Below, in pieces: positions 1 to 7,922 of a stretch of DNA of 64,000 bases. A model generated the notes under the pieces. The model was given only the letters and a program-made list of their open reading frames with translations. It had not been told where the DNA came from and did no database searches. The translations under genes and the position numbers were made by a program. Source of the DNA: Saccharothrix deserti (GTDB lineage: Bacteria > Actinomycetota > Actinomycetes > Mycobacteriales > Pseudonocardiaceae); assembly GCF_009769385.1 (NCBI RefSeq), contig NZ_VKAB01000001.1, positions 62,001 to 126,000 on the forward strand. Direction: 5' to 3'. The first letter of the stretch is position 1, and each line of letters begins with the position of its first letter.

Positions 1-2100
1 CGGCAGCTGCCAGGCGTGCACCAGCCGTTGCGGGTCGGCGCCCTGGGCGGCGGCCAACTCGGCGGCGGCGATGATGTTGCCCTGCTCGGCGTCCAGCCAG
101 GCGATCGCGTCGGCCGAACCGGACAGCTTCGGCACCTCGACCGGCACGTGCTCGGGCGCCACCCGCACGCTGCCGCGCCCCACCGGCAGCCTTCCGTCGG
201 CCAGGTCCGCGCAGTGCAGGTAGTAGTCGAGCATCCGGCTGGTCGCCTCGTGCCGCAGCTCCGGCGGCAGCTCGGCGGCCAACGTCCGCATGTAGACCCG
301 CACCAGGTCGTGCGCCCCGTACCGGCCGGGCTCGTTGACCGACAGCAGGTTCGCCGCCGTCAACGCGTCCAGCGCGCGCTGCGCCTCGCCGACCCGCACC
401 CGTGCCATCGCGGCCACCACGAACGCCGTCACGTCCGGGCCGGGGTGCAGGCCAAGCAACGCCAGCAGCCGCGCGGGCAGCGGCGACAGCGCCCGGCGTG
501 AGGCGTCCAGCGCGGCACGCACCGTCGAGTCCTCGTCCTCCAGGCCCAGCGCCGCCAGCCGGCCGTGCTCGTCGTCCAGCTCGGCCACCAGTTCCGCCAC
601 CCGCAACGTCGGCGCGACCGCCAGCCGGGCCGCCGCGATCCGCAGCGCCAGCGGCAGCCCGTCGCACAGCACGGCCAGCCGGCGCAGCGCGGCGGCCTCC
701 GTCCCGTCCCGCCCGGCGACCCGGCCCACCACGGCCACCGACGCGTCGAGGTCCAGCATGTCCAGCTCGACCAGCCGCGCCTCGGCGTGCGCGACCAGGC
801 CCACCAACCGCCGGCGGGACGTCACCACGACGCACGACGGCGGGCCGGGCAGCAGCGGCAGCAGTTCGGTCGAGCCGCGGGCGTTGTCCAGCATCACGAC
901 CATGCGCCGGTCCGCGATGAGGGTCCGGAACAGCGCCGAGCGCTCCTCCACGGTCACCGGGATGTCCGGTGACGGCACGCCCAGCGCGCGCAGGAACCGG
1001 CTCAGCACCTCGCCCGCGCCCAGCGGCTCCTGGTTCGGGTCGTAGCCGTGCAGGTCGACGTACATCTGGCCGTCCGGGAAGTCCTCCCGCACGCGTTGCG
1101 CCCAGTGCAGGGCCAGCGCGGTCTTGCCGACACCGGCGGGGCCGGTGACGACGAGGACCAGCCCGCCCTCCGGGTACGCGGCCAGCAGGCCGTCCAGCCG
1201 CTTCAGCTCCTCGTCGCGCCCTATCAGGGACGCCGAGGCGCGCGGCAGCTGCGCGGGTGTGATGGCGGGTGACGTGTCCCCGGCCGTGCGCAGCGCCATC
1301 GGCCGGGTGGGCCGTTCGGGCTCGGGGTTCTCCCCCGCCAGCACGGCCTGCTGGAGTTTGCGCAGCTCCGGGCCGGGCTCGACGCCCAGCTCCTCGATCA
1401 GCACCCGGCGTGCCTCGCGGTAGACGCCCAACGCCTCGGCCTGCCGTCCCGCCTGGCACAGCGCGCGCATCAGCAGGCCGTGGCCGCGTTCGCGCAAGGG
1501 CTGTTCGCCGACCAGCGTGGTCAGGGACGGCACCAGCTCGGCGCCGCGTCCGATCAGCAGCAGCAGCTCGGCGCGTTCCTCCAGCACCGCGAGCCTGCGT
1601 TCGACCAGCCGGCCGCGCTCGACCTCGGCGAACAGGCCCGAGACACCGCCCAGCGGTTCACCGCGCCACAGGCCGAGGGCCTCGTCCAGGGTCGCCGCCG
1701 CCGCTTCCAGGTCACCGGTCGACCGCAGCCGGGCCGCGGTCGCCACGCCGCGTTCGAACACGTCCAGGTCGACCGCGCTCGGGTCGACGCGCAGCAGGTA
1801 GCCGTCGCCGACGGAGGTCAGCAGCTCGGCCGGGGCACGCCGGGCGCGCCGGGGCTCCAGCGAGCGACGCAGGCCGGCCACGTAGGTCTGCACGAGGTTG
1901 ACCGCGCTGCTGGGCGTGTTGTCGCCCCACACCGCCTCGATGATCTGGTCACGGCTGACCGGCGTGTTGCGGGCCAGCAGCAGCACCGCCAGCACGGCAC
2001 GCTGCTTGGCGGCGCCGAGGTCGACCTCCCCGCCGCCGCGCACCGCCCGGAGAAGGCCGAGCACCTCGAACCGCAAGCGCTCCCCGCCGCCGTCTTCCAC
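1..2100 (-). CDS. SARP-family (AfsR-like) regulator with BTAD and NB-ARC domains, truncated by window edge
   Basis: A cytoplasmic transcriptional activator of the type that commonly controls secondary-metabolite clusters. The first 700 residues are visible; the C-terminus lies outside the window. The first ~95 residues form an OmpR-type winged helix (AAKQRAVLAVLLLARN, then a VSRDQIIEAVWGD segment), followed by a BTAD all-helical domain to ~residue 260. An NB-ARC ATPase has its Walker A motif GPAGVGKT with the lysine near residue 326, then LDNARG and VVTSRRR motifs. The last part looks like the start of helical repeats. The start chosen is GTG at 2098-2100, preceded by GAAGGA at a suitable distance. 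BTAD plus NB-ARC defines the AfsR/SARP-large group. The target genes are unknown; nothing in the window looks like a biosynthetic cluster. Confidence 0.85.
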   Translation of the reverse strand, partial: MEDGGGERLRFEVLGLLRAVRGGGEVDLGAAKQRAVLAVLLLARNTPVSRDQIIEAVWGDNTPSSAVNLVQTYVAGLRRSLEPRRARRAPAELLTSVGDGYLLRVDPSAVDLDVFERGVATAARLRSTGDLEAAAATLDEALGLWRGEPLGGVSGLFAEVERGRLVERRLAVLEERAELLLLIGRGAELVPSLTTLVGEQPLRERGHGLLMRALCQAGRQAEALGVYREARRVLIEELGVEPGPELRKLQQAVLAGENPEPERPTRPMALRTAGDTSPAITPAQLPRASASLIGRDEELKRLDGLLAAYPEGGLVLVVTGPAGVGKTALALHWAQRVREDFPDGQMYVDLHGYDPNQEPLGAGEVLSRFLRALGVPSPDIPVTVEERSALFRTLIADRRMVVMLDNARGSTELLPLLPGPPSCVVVTSRRRLVGLVAHAEARLVELDMLDLDASVAVVGRVAGRDGTEAAALRRLAVLCDGLPLALRIAAARLAVAPTLRVAELVAELDDEHGRLAALGLEDEDSTVRAALDASRRALSPLPARLLALLGLHPGPDVTAFVVAAMARVRVGEAQRALDALTAANLLSVNEPGRYGAHDLVRVYMRTLAAELPPELRHEATSRMLDYYLHCADLADGRLPVGRGSVRVAPEHVPVEVPKLSGSADAIAWLDAEQGNIIAAAELAAAQGADPQRLVHAWQLP

Positions 2101-2278
2101 CGACCGATCCTTCGCCGAAAGGTTGAACCCACGAAGGAGCCTAGGAGATCACTTCAGTCCGGCTCCAGTCGTCCTGTAGCCGCATTCTTACGCTAAGCGT
2201 GTCCGATCAACCACACAGGGCGAACCCCGGTGAGGCAGGTTGGACCAGACAGCGGAACATCCGCTGCTCTCCCTGAAC

Positions 2279-2345
2279 GACGAGGGCAGGCCGGCGTGCA
2301 AGGGGCATCCAGCCCGCGGCGGCGGAACGCCGGCCCGCCCTCGTC
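2279..2345. repeat. 19-bp inverted repeat with long loop
   Basis: Arms at 2279-2297 and 2327-2345 pair over 19 bp with a single mismatch. The 29-nt loop is itself GC-rich. It could be a terminator for transcription leaving the DedA gene or a structured leader of the regulator mRNA, since both neighbours run on the minus strand. Confidence 0.5.
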
Positions 2346-2362
2346 CCCTTCTCCACCGGAGA

Positions 2363-2386
2363 GGGCCATCCGGTAGGGGATGGCCC
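2363..2386. repeat. 8-bp inverted repeat
   Basis: GGGCCATC at 2363-2370 and GATGGCCC at 2379-2386 flank an 8-nt loop. It lies between two larger hairpins in the same spacer. Confidence 0.4.
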
Positions 2387-2409
2387 ACCTCCATTGCCCT
2401 CCCCCAGTG

Positions 2410-2454
2410 GAAGGGGCCGTGACCGGGATCCGAACCCCCGGTCACGGCCCCTTC
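2410..2454. terminator. Strong 18-bp perfect stem-loop
   Basis: Arms at 2410-2427 and 2437-2454 pair perfectly over 18 bp around a 9-nt loop. There is no U-tract, as is usual for actinobacterial terminators. It lies 164 nt downstream of the DedA stop on the same strand and could protect the regulator gene from read-through. Confidence 0.55.
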
Positions 2455-2474
2455 GACCCATGTCCGCAGGGCGT

Positions 2475-2600
2475 TCCGAACGTAGAACTCGCAGCTCCCG
2501 AACGTTCGACTCTCGGTACCTGAACGTTCGACTCTCGCGTGAGTCGAACGTTCGGGTACCGCGAGTCGAACGCTCGGGTAGGGCGGGTTCAACGCTCGGG
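2475..2600. repeat. 126-bp near-palindromic array of 22-bp units (locus A)
   Basis: Six units share a GAACGTTCGACTC-type core. Core positions fall at 2480, 2502 and 2524, then 2548, 2570 and 2592 in inverted orientation: 22 bp apart on each side, 24 bp across the dyad. The central loop is TCGCGT (2535-2540). The inner 38 nt of each arm (2497-2534 and 2541-2578) match at 35 positions; the full 60-nt arms match at roughly 80 %. It lies 17 bp past the DedA stop codon. Related elements occur near 11.4, 40.7 and 47.7 kb. Confidence 0.85.
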
Positions 2601-2617
2601 ACGCGCGAGCCGGGCGG

Positions 2618-3274
2618 TCAGGCGACCTCTTCGAGCTCGCTCGGCTCGACCGCCTTGGTGTCCTTGGCGCCCTTGCGCCGGCGGCGGAGCGCCACGATGA
2701 CGCCGATCACGATCGCGACGGCCATCAGGACCCACATCACACCGTTGAACACGGACTCGATGTACTTCGCCGACGCGCCGGCGGCCGAGCCGATGCCGAT
2801 GTGCAACGCCGACCAGCTCACCGCACCCGCGATCGACGCGGGCAGGAACCGGCGGTACTCCAGCTTCGAGGCGCCCGCCGACGCCGGCACCAGGGTCCGC
2901 ACCACCGGCATGAACCGGGCGAAGAACACCGCCCACGCGCCACGCCTGCGCAGCAGCGCGCCCGCCTTGTCCCAGTGCTCCTGGCCGAGCTTGCGCACCA
3001 CCTTGCTGTCACGCAGCCGGTCGCCGTACTTGCGGCCCAGGAAGTAGCCGATGCTGTCGCCCGCCACCGCGCACACCGACACGACCAGCCACATCACCAG
3101 GAACCGGGGCACGGTGGTGACCGTGGTGGCGGCCAGCAGCAGCGCGCTCTCCCCCGGTGCGATGAAGCCCACGCCCAGCGTGCACTCCGCCAACGTCAAC
3201 GCGCCCGTCACCGCGAGCACGGCGGGTTGGGGCAGACCGGCGAGCCCTTCCAGGGCGTCGGTCAGCAAGGCCAT
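2618..3274 (-). CDS. DedA family (VTT domain) membrane protein
   Basis: A 218-residue integral membrane protein. DedA-family proteins act in membrane homeostasis; members have been implicated in lipid-carrier recycling and proton-motive-force-dependent transport. The typical family features are present: an N-terminal re-entrant segment with GFIAPGES, a glycine-rich stretch with GDSIGYFLGRKYG, and the conserved FFARFMPVVRTLVPASAG motif at residues ~117-134. A last membrane helix is followed by a basic RRRRKG segment and an acidic tail. It stands alone between two intergenic spacers and its stop is 17 bp from the repeat array. The precise substrate cannot be read from sequence. Confidence 0.85.
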   Translation of the reverse strand: MALLTDALEGLAGLPQPAVLAVTGALTLAECTLGVGFIAPGESALLLAATTVTTVPRFLVMWLVVSVCAVAGDSIGYFLGRKYGDRLRDSKVVRKLGQEHWDKAGALLRRRGAWAVFFARFMPVVRTLVPASAGASKLEYRRFLPASIAGAVSWSALHIGIGSAAGASAKYIESVFNGVMWVLMAVAIVIGVIVALRRRRKGAKDTKAVEPSELEEVA

Positions 3275-3481
3275 GGTTCATCCCCCTGTGGATCATGATG
3301 AGCACCGGAGTGCAGGCTAAGGGGAGTCCACCGCAACCACGCCGCCGGCACATCGGACCGGAGGCTGACGGGGTACCAGACCTTGGTCGTACGGGTAGGG
3401 GGTTACAAGTCAGGGGCGCGCCCCTGAGGCACGCCCCTGACCGTGGAAGATCGCCGGTGTCACCGGCAGTCCGACACCGCT

Positions 3482-3673
3482 TTATCGCGAGTCGAGTGCG
3501 CCGTTCTTCGCGGTTCCGACGAATCGGGCCCACTGCGTGAAACCGAAGTCCAACTCACCGCCGGTCCGGTTCTTCGAATCCCGCACACCGGCCCCGATGG
3601 GGTCGAGCGCGATTTCCACGCACTCCGGACCGCCCGCGGACGACCACGTGCTCTTGCGCCACTCCCGTTTCAT
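3482..3673 (-). CDS. DUF397 domain protein
   Basis: A 63-residue protein with the standard DUF397 layout: an N-terminal WRKSTWSSAGG motif, then a VEIA strand, a VRDSKN motif and a C-terminal WARFVGTAK segment. These small proteins are abundant in actinomycetes and nearly always sit beside a Scr1-type HTH protein, as here, where the HTH gene lies 18 bp upstream on the same strand. The pair is thought to act as a regulator and its partner. The molecular function of DUF397 itself is not established. Confidence 0.85.
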   Translation of the reverse strand: MKREWRKSTWSSAGGPECVEIALDPIGAGVRDSKNRTGGELDFGFTQWARFVGTAKNGALDSR

Positions 3674-3691
3674 GGCAGTTCACCTCGATTT

Positions 3692-4540
3692 TCAAGCCAG
3701 CTCGCGCGCCACCCGCCCGATCAGCGCGAACGACGCGGCCGGGTCGAGCGCTTCCGCGCAGAGCCGCGCGAACATGTCGGAATACCTGGCGACGTCCGAC
3801 GACTGCTCCAAATAGACGTCGCTTCTCGTGCTTTCGATGTATACCACGTCCGGATCCAGCTGCTCCGGAAACGTCAGGATCACGAACGGGCCATCCATCG
3901 CAGCGTGACCGCCGGCCTCGAAAGAGGCCACCTGGAGAGTGACATTCGGCAGCTTTTCGACTTCGTGGAGTCGCCACAGCTGCTCCGCCATCACCTCCCG
4001 GCCTCCGATCAACCGACGCAGGGCGGCTTCGTCGACGACCACGTGCAGCCGCAGCGGTTCGTCGTCCACCAGTAACGCCTGGCGCGCCTTGCGCAGCTCG
4101 ACCCGCCGGTCCACCTCGGCCGGCGCCGCGTCGGGCAGCACGTCGCGGATCAACGCCCTGGTGTACGCCTCGCACTGGAGCAGGCCCGGCACCATGAGCC
4201 CCTGGTAGGTGCGCACCGACTCGGCATCGGCCTCGAACCCGACGTAACGGCCGGGCGCGATGTCCCCGAACTCGTCCCACCACGCCTTGCGCCGCGCCTC
4301 ACGGGCCAGCTGCACGAGTTCGTCCAGCGTCGCCCGGTCCGCGCCGTACGCGGCGAGCATGTCCCGGACGTCACGCGGCGTCACGCCGACCCGTCCCGTT
4401 TCGATCCGGCTGATCTTGGACGCCGAGCACTCCAGCCGCTCGCCGACCTCCTCGATGGTGAGATCGGCCGCTTCCCGCAGCCTGCGCAGCTCGCTGACCA
4501 GCCGGCGCTTGCGCAGCGTCGGGCTGCTGCCCCGTGACAT
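3692..4540 (-). CDS. XRE-type HTH regulator with DUF5753 (Scr1-like) domain
   Basis: A 282-residue DNA-binding protein. Residues ~8-65 form a helix-turn-helix (LRKRRLVSELRRLREAADLT, then VGERLECSASKISRIETGR). The remainder matches the DUF5753 region, with GLMVPGLLQCEAYTRALI and a LPNVTLQVASFEAG stretch near the C-terminus. The ATG at 4538-4540 is chosen because GGGAGGTG precedes it; upstream in-frame starts have no comparable ribosome site. It is followed by DUF397, and a small hypothetical gene is transcribed divergently from 4709. Such trios are common in actinomycete genomes and are linked to developmental or antibiotic control in some species. The target here is unknown. Confidence 0.85.
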   Translation of the reverse strand: MSRGSSPTLRKRRLVSELRRLREAADLTIEEVGERLECSASKISRIETGRVGVTPRDVRDMLAAYGADRATLDELVQLAREARRKAWWDEFGDIAPGRYVGFEADAESVRTYQGLMVPGLLQCEAYTRALIRDVLPDAAPAEVDRRVELRKARQALLVDDEPLRLHVVVDEAALRRLIGGREVMAEQLWRLHEVEKLPNVTLQVASFEAGGHAAMDGPFVILTFPEQLDPDVVYIESTRSDVYLEQSSDVARYSDMFARLCAEALDPAASFALIGRVARELA

Positions 4541-4708
4541 CCGCACACCTCCCATCGGCGACGCCATCACCCGGCGCACGGCCCAGTCTGTGGCCGACCA
4601 CTGAAGGAGCAAAGGGACGTCATCCATTCGTGTAGTGCAACTTGCAGACGGCCGGTCGCGGTCGCAGGCTGCGTCCAGCACCACCCAACCCGGGAAGGAG
4701 CGCCGAAG

Positions 4709-5032
4709 GTGTCCGTGACCGTCTTCAGCCAGCTCGACAGGTCCCTGCACGAGCACCTGACCACGCTGGTCCGCCTGGCGTCGACCGGTGACGACGAGAC
4801 GGCGGTCGAACTGGCCCGCTGCGAGCTGCCCCGCGTGGTCGCCGCGGTCAAGGCGCTGCTGGACGAGCACACCCCGGACGAACACGGCCGCTGCCCGACG
4901 TGCCGCACCCGCTGGTGGAGCCGCCGCCTGCCCGCGCCGTGCCGGGCGTACCTGGGCGCGCAACTGTGCCTGACCGTGGTCGGCGACGACCCCTCCGGCC
5001 AACACCGCAAGCACCTGCGCAACGTCGGTTAG
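4709..5032 (+). CDS. Hypothetical protein with CPTC motif, divergent from the XRE regulator
   Basis: A 107-residue soluble protein starting at GTG, with AAGGAG about ten bases upstream. The N-terminal half is a predicted helical region (LDRSLHEHLTTLVRLAS and VVAAVKALLDEHTPDEHG). A CPTCRTRWW motif and a further Cys around residue 75 in PAPCRAYLG suggest a small metal or disulfide site, but only three or four cysteines are present. I do not recognise a named family. Proteins of this size and motif are often encoded next to Scr1-type regulators, so a shared role is possible. Confidence 0.65.
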   Translation: MSVTVFSQLDRSLHEHLTTLVRLASTGDDETAVELARCELPRVVAAVKALLDEHTPDEHGRCPTCRTRWWSRRLPAPCRAYLGAQLCLTVVGDDPSGQHRKHLRNVG

Positions 5033-5136
5033 TCCCCCGGACGAGCGGGGCGCCGCCCCCGCTCCCGGTCGGGCGACGCGCCTCCCCCTGAGAAAAGCCC
5101 CCACCAGCGCCGCCCGACCCGATCCGAGCCCGAAGC

Positions 5137-5172
5137 GGAACCGACCCCGTTCCCCCGACCGGGGCCGGTTCC
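5137..5172. terminator. 13-bp stem-loop (one mismatch)
   Basis: GGAACCGACCCCG (5137-5149) pairs with CGGGGCCGGTTCC (5160-5172) with one mismatch around a 10-nt loop. It lies between convergent genes and probably stops transcription from either side. Confidence 0.6.
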
Positions 5173-5252
5173 GAGACCGAGGGCTCGGTGTTTGATGGCC
5201 GCCGCTCCGCGGACGGCGGCTCGGTCGCCGGGAAGTCGGTCGCTCGCGCCTG

Positions 5253-5289
5253 ATTTCCCGGCGATCGAAAAGCGTGATCGCCGGGAAAT
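5253..5289. terminator. 14-bp perfect stem-loop downstream of the SulP gene
   Basis: ATTTCCCGGCGATC (5253-5266) and GATCGCCGGGAAAT (5276-5289) pair perfectly around a 9-nt loop. It starts 52 bp past the SulP-carbonic anhydrase stop codon. Confidence 0.65.
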
Positions 5290-5340
5290 GAGTCACGAAC
5301 GACCGACGCGACCTCGCGGGGTGGTCCCGTTTGGATCGGC

Positions 5341-7551
5341 TTACACGCGTACCACCGGCTCCAGGCTGTCGCGTTCCGGGTCTACCAGGTAGACGCGGGC
5401 CGCCGAGATGTCGAAGTACATGCCGACCAGGCGCAGGGACCGCGTCGCCACGGCCTCGCGCACGCTCGGGTACGTCATGAGGTTGTCCAGTTGCTGGGCG
5501 ACGTTCGCCACCGCGAGCCGCTCCACCACGGGCAGGTCCGATTCGCTCGCGTGGAACCGGATGAGGCTCGGCTCGACCGCCTTCAGCCACGCGTGCAGGC
5601 GGGAGCCCGGCCGGGTGGAGCCGTGCACCACCGCCTTCATCGCGCCGCAGTCCGAGTGGCCGCACACCGCGATCGTGTCGACCGCCAGCACCTCCACCGC
5701 GTACTCGATCGCCGCACCGACGGAGTCGTCGCCGTCCAGCGGCACGAGGTTGCCGATGTTGCGCACGCAGAACAGGTCGCCCGGTCCGCTGGTGGTGATG
5801 AGGTTGGGTACCACGCGGGAGTCGGCACACGTGATGAACAGCTGCCGCGGGCGTTGGCCTCGCGCGGCCAGCTCGGCCAGGAACGGGCGGACCAACGGCG
5901 CGGTGGTGCGCTCGAACTCGCGCATGCCGCGGATCATCGGGTCGGCGTCGGCGCGCTGCCTGGGCACGGCGACGGCCCGGTGGTGGCGCTGCCAGTGCGA
6001 CCACGGCGCGAACCACCTCGGCAGCGGCGACAGCGGGGTCTTGCGCAGCGCCGGGATGCCCTTGGTCGCCTTGCTGAACCAGGTGTCGTGCACCTCGTCC
6101 ACCTCGACGTGGCCGCCCAGCCGCTCGTAGCCGACGCGCCAGTCGTCGATCGCCTCGTACGCGCCGTGGTCGAGGAAGTCGATGTGCAGCTCCAGCACCA
6201 CGCGCTGCCCCAACGGGATGGCGCGCAGCCCGCGCACCAGCCGTCCGACGCCGAGGAACACCAGCGAGCCGCGGATCACCACGCGCCAGCCGTCCGGCTC
6301 CTGTTCGATGCGCACCGAGCTGCGGGTCAACCGGTGCAGCGACCGCAGCGCCGCCGCCGCGACACCCAGCAGCACGCCTTCCACCAGGCCGAGGGCCACG
6401 ACGCCGATCGCGGTGACCGCGTACGCGGAGAACTCGCCGTGCCGCCACAACGCGCGCATCCGGCGCACGCTCACCAGCCGCGCGCCGACCACCAGCAGCA
6501 CACCGGCCAACGCGGCCAACGGGATCAGCTCCAGCACCGACCCGAGCGCGAGCACGAACACCGCGATCCACAGGCCGTGCAGCACGGTGGACGCGCGGGT
6601 GCGGGCGCCGGCCGCGACGTTGGTCGAGCTGCGCACGATCACCCCGGTCACCGGCAGGCCGCCCAGCGCGCCCGCGACCGCGTTGGCGGCACCCTGGGCG
6701 ATCAGCTCCCGGTCGAGGTCCGCGCGCGGCCCGTCGTGCAGCTTGTCCACCGCGACGGCGGACAGCAGCGACTCGACGCTCGCCACCACGGCCACGGTCA
6801 GCACCGCGAACACCACGCCGCCGAAGCTGCCGGACGGCATCTGCGGCAGCACGACCTGGCCGAGCGGGTCGTCGGGCAGGTCGACCCTGGCCACGTCGGA
6901 CCCGGACGTGGCCACCGTCGCCACCAGCACCGCGACCAGCGGCGCGGGCACGAACGCGGCGCGCGGCACCCGTGGCCAGAGCACCAGCGCCAGCACCGTG
7001 AGCACGCCGACCAGCAGCGCGGACCACCGCACGTCGGTGGTGAACAGCTTGGCGAGGTTGTCGAACACGGAGGTGGCCGCCGTGCCGCCGAGCACGACGG
7101 CGAGCTGCCCGACCGCGATGCTCAGGCCGATGCCGGCGAGCATCCCGTGCACCACGGCGGGCGACAGGGACAGCGCGATCCGGCCGAGCTTGCTCAGGCC
7201 GAACACGATCTGCACCGCGCCGGCGGCGAGGGTGATGGCCGCCGTGGCGGCCCAGCCGTACTCGGTGATCACCGCCGCGGTGATCACCACCATACCCGCC
7301 GCCGGTCCGCTGACCTGCAGTGGCGCGCCGCTCAGCGCGCCCGCGACGACACCGCCGACGACGGCGGAGATCAGCCCGGCCATCAGCGGCGCGCCGGTCG
7401 CGACGGCGATGCCGAGCGACAGCGGCACGGCGATCAGGAACACCACGACCGAGGCGGGCAGGTCGTGGCGGAGCACGGCGGCGAGACCGCCCGGTGGGCC
7501 CGCGGTGGTGTGCTCGCCGGCGTGGGACTTGTTGGGGCGCGGCCGATTCAT
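5341..7551 (-). CDS. SulP family anion transporter fused to a beta-carbonic anhydrase
   Basis: A 736-residue membrane protein. Residues ~25-420 form the SulP permease with about 11-12 membrane segments (VVVFLIAVPLSLGIAVATG, QVSGPAAGMVV, VVHGMLAGIGLSIAVGQ). A short STAS-like region follows (VVLELHIDFLDHGAYEAID). The C-terminal ~200 residues are a beta-class carbonic anhydrase with the zinc ligands in CADSR and HSDCGAM and the FCVRNIGN motif. The fusion suggests bicarbonate or sulfate uptake coupled to CO2/HCO3- interconversion at the inner membrane face; fused SulP-CA proteins are known in actinobacteria. The ATG at 7549-7551 is chosen for the AAAGGA upstream, over an in-frame start 17 codons earlier. 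Confidence 0.9.
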   Translation of the reverse strand: MNRPRPNKSHAGEHTTAGPPGGLAAVLRHDLPASVVVFLIAVPLSLGIAVATGAPLMAGLISAVVGGVVAGALSGAPLQVSGPAAGMVVITAAVITEYGWAATAAITLAAGAVQIVFGLSKLGRIALSLSPAVVHGMLAGIGLSIAVGQLAVVLGGTAATSVFDNLAKLFTTDVRWSALLVGVLTVLALVLWPRVPRAAFVPAPLVAVLVATVATSGSDVARVDLPDDPLGQVVLPQMPSGSFGGVVFAVLTVAVVASVESLLSAVAVDKLHDGPRADLDRELIAQGAANAVAGALGGLPVTGVIVRSSTNVAAGARTRASTVLHGLWIAVFVLALGSVLELIPLAALAGVLLVVGARLVSVRRMRALWRHGEFSAYAVTAIGVVALGLVEGVLLGVAAAALRSLHRLTRSSVRIEQEPDGWRVVIRGSLVFLGVGRLVRGLRAIPLGQRVVLELHIDFLDHGAYEAIDDWRVGYERLGGHVEVDEVHDTWFSKATKGIPALRKTPLSPLPRWFAPWSHWQRHHRAVAVPRQRADADPMIRGMREFERTTAPLVRPFLAELAARGQRPRQLFITCADSRVVPNLITTSGPGDLFCVRNIGNLVPLDGDDSVGAAIEYAVEVLAVDTIAVCGHSDCGAMKAVVHGSTRPGSRLHAWLKAVEPSLIRFHASESDLPVVERLAVANVAQQLDNLMTYPSVREAVATRSLRLVGMYFDISAARVYLVDPERDSLEPVVRV

Positions 7552-7922
7552 GGTCGGTCCTTTCGGGCGGGTTCGAGCGGTTCGAACGGGTTCGGGCAGC
7601 AACGGGTCATCGCCCCACGCGGGTGCGCGGGGTGTCGTCGTTCGGGGGGAGGGGTGCCTACGGCAGGGCTAAGGGCGGCAGGAAGCGCGGCCAGAAGGCT
7701 TCGAGTCGGAACTCGGCCCCGGCGCGGTGGTGAGGGGTCGCCACGGTGGCACCTCCGTGTCGGCACAGGGGAACGTGTCGGCACAGCCCGCGTCGCACAG
7801 GTCGCGTCCACACCATGATGACGAGGATGTGGCCGATCTGACAGGGATTCCACCCGGTCGTGTTGATCACCAAGGGGGTCGTCACCCCTGGTAACGGCCG
7901 GGTGAGCCTTACCGGGCGGGCG
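7552..7922. other. 371-bp spacer upstream of the SulP gene
   Basis: This holds the leader of the SulP transcript. The only coding candidate is the small upstream reading frame at 7658-7816. The 60 bp nearest the gene contain degenerate direct copies of GAACCCGTTCGAAC-like sequence. No hairpin or clear promoter was identified. Confidence 0.4.
7658..7816 (-). CDS. Possible leader peptide upstream of the SulP gene
   Basis: A 52-codon reading frame beginning at ATG 7814-7816 and ending 107 bp before the SulP start. Its early part, RRGLCRHVPLCRHGG, resembles the Arg/His/Leu/Cys-rich pattern of putative leader peptides placed before actinobacterial sulfur and anion-transport genes. A second in-frame GTG is preceded by GGAGGTG five bases away and would give a 28-residue peptide. 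Such peptides may act by translational attenuation in response to cysteine or charge state. This is inference from position and composition. Confidence 0.3.
   Translation of the reverse strand: MVWTRPVRRGLCRHVPLCRHGGATVATPHHRAGAEFRLEAFWPRFLPPLALP

Larger units (their letters stand above)
2101..2617. other. 517-bp intergenic spacer rich in inverted repeats
   Basis: No convincing gene is seen between the regulator start and the end of the DedA gene. The spacer holds a chain of inverted repeats: CAGCGGA/TCCGCTG (2250-2266), a 19-bp stem with one mismatch and a 29-nt loop (2279-2345), an 8-bp stem (2363-2386), an 18-bp perfect stem (2410-2454) and the 126-bp palindromic array at 2475-2600. It must also carry the regulator promoter, which I could not place with confidence. 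Confidence 0.6.
5033..5340. other. 308-bp convergent intergenic region with two long hairpins
   Basis: This lies tail-to-tail between the hypothetical gene and the SulP gene. No gene is seen. It carries two strong stem-loops, listed separately, which are sufficient to explain it as a bidirectional termination region. Confidence 0.6.

Noticed and set aside
2410-2454. T-loop-like GGTTCGGAT inside the 18-bp hairpin, as in a tRNA 3' half
   Set aside because: The stem is far too long and perfect for a tRNA arm, the loop does not fit TTCRANY, and no D or anticodon arms are present.
2497-2578. GAACGTTC in the arrays as LexA (SOS) boxes
   Set aside because: Actinobacterial LexA sites need about four bases between GAAC and GTTC; here they are directly joined, and flanking genes are not SOS genes.
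2475-2600. 22-bp arrays as a CRISPR
   Set aside because: There are no spacers between units, the orientation inverts at the middle, and no cas genes are nearby.
5491-7818. Long plus-strand open frame opposite the SulP-carbonic anhydrase gene
   Set aside because: It is the GC-driven antisense shadow of a clear transporter/carbonic anhydrase gene, with low-complexity Arg/His/Gln composition.
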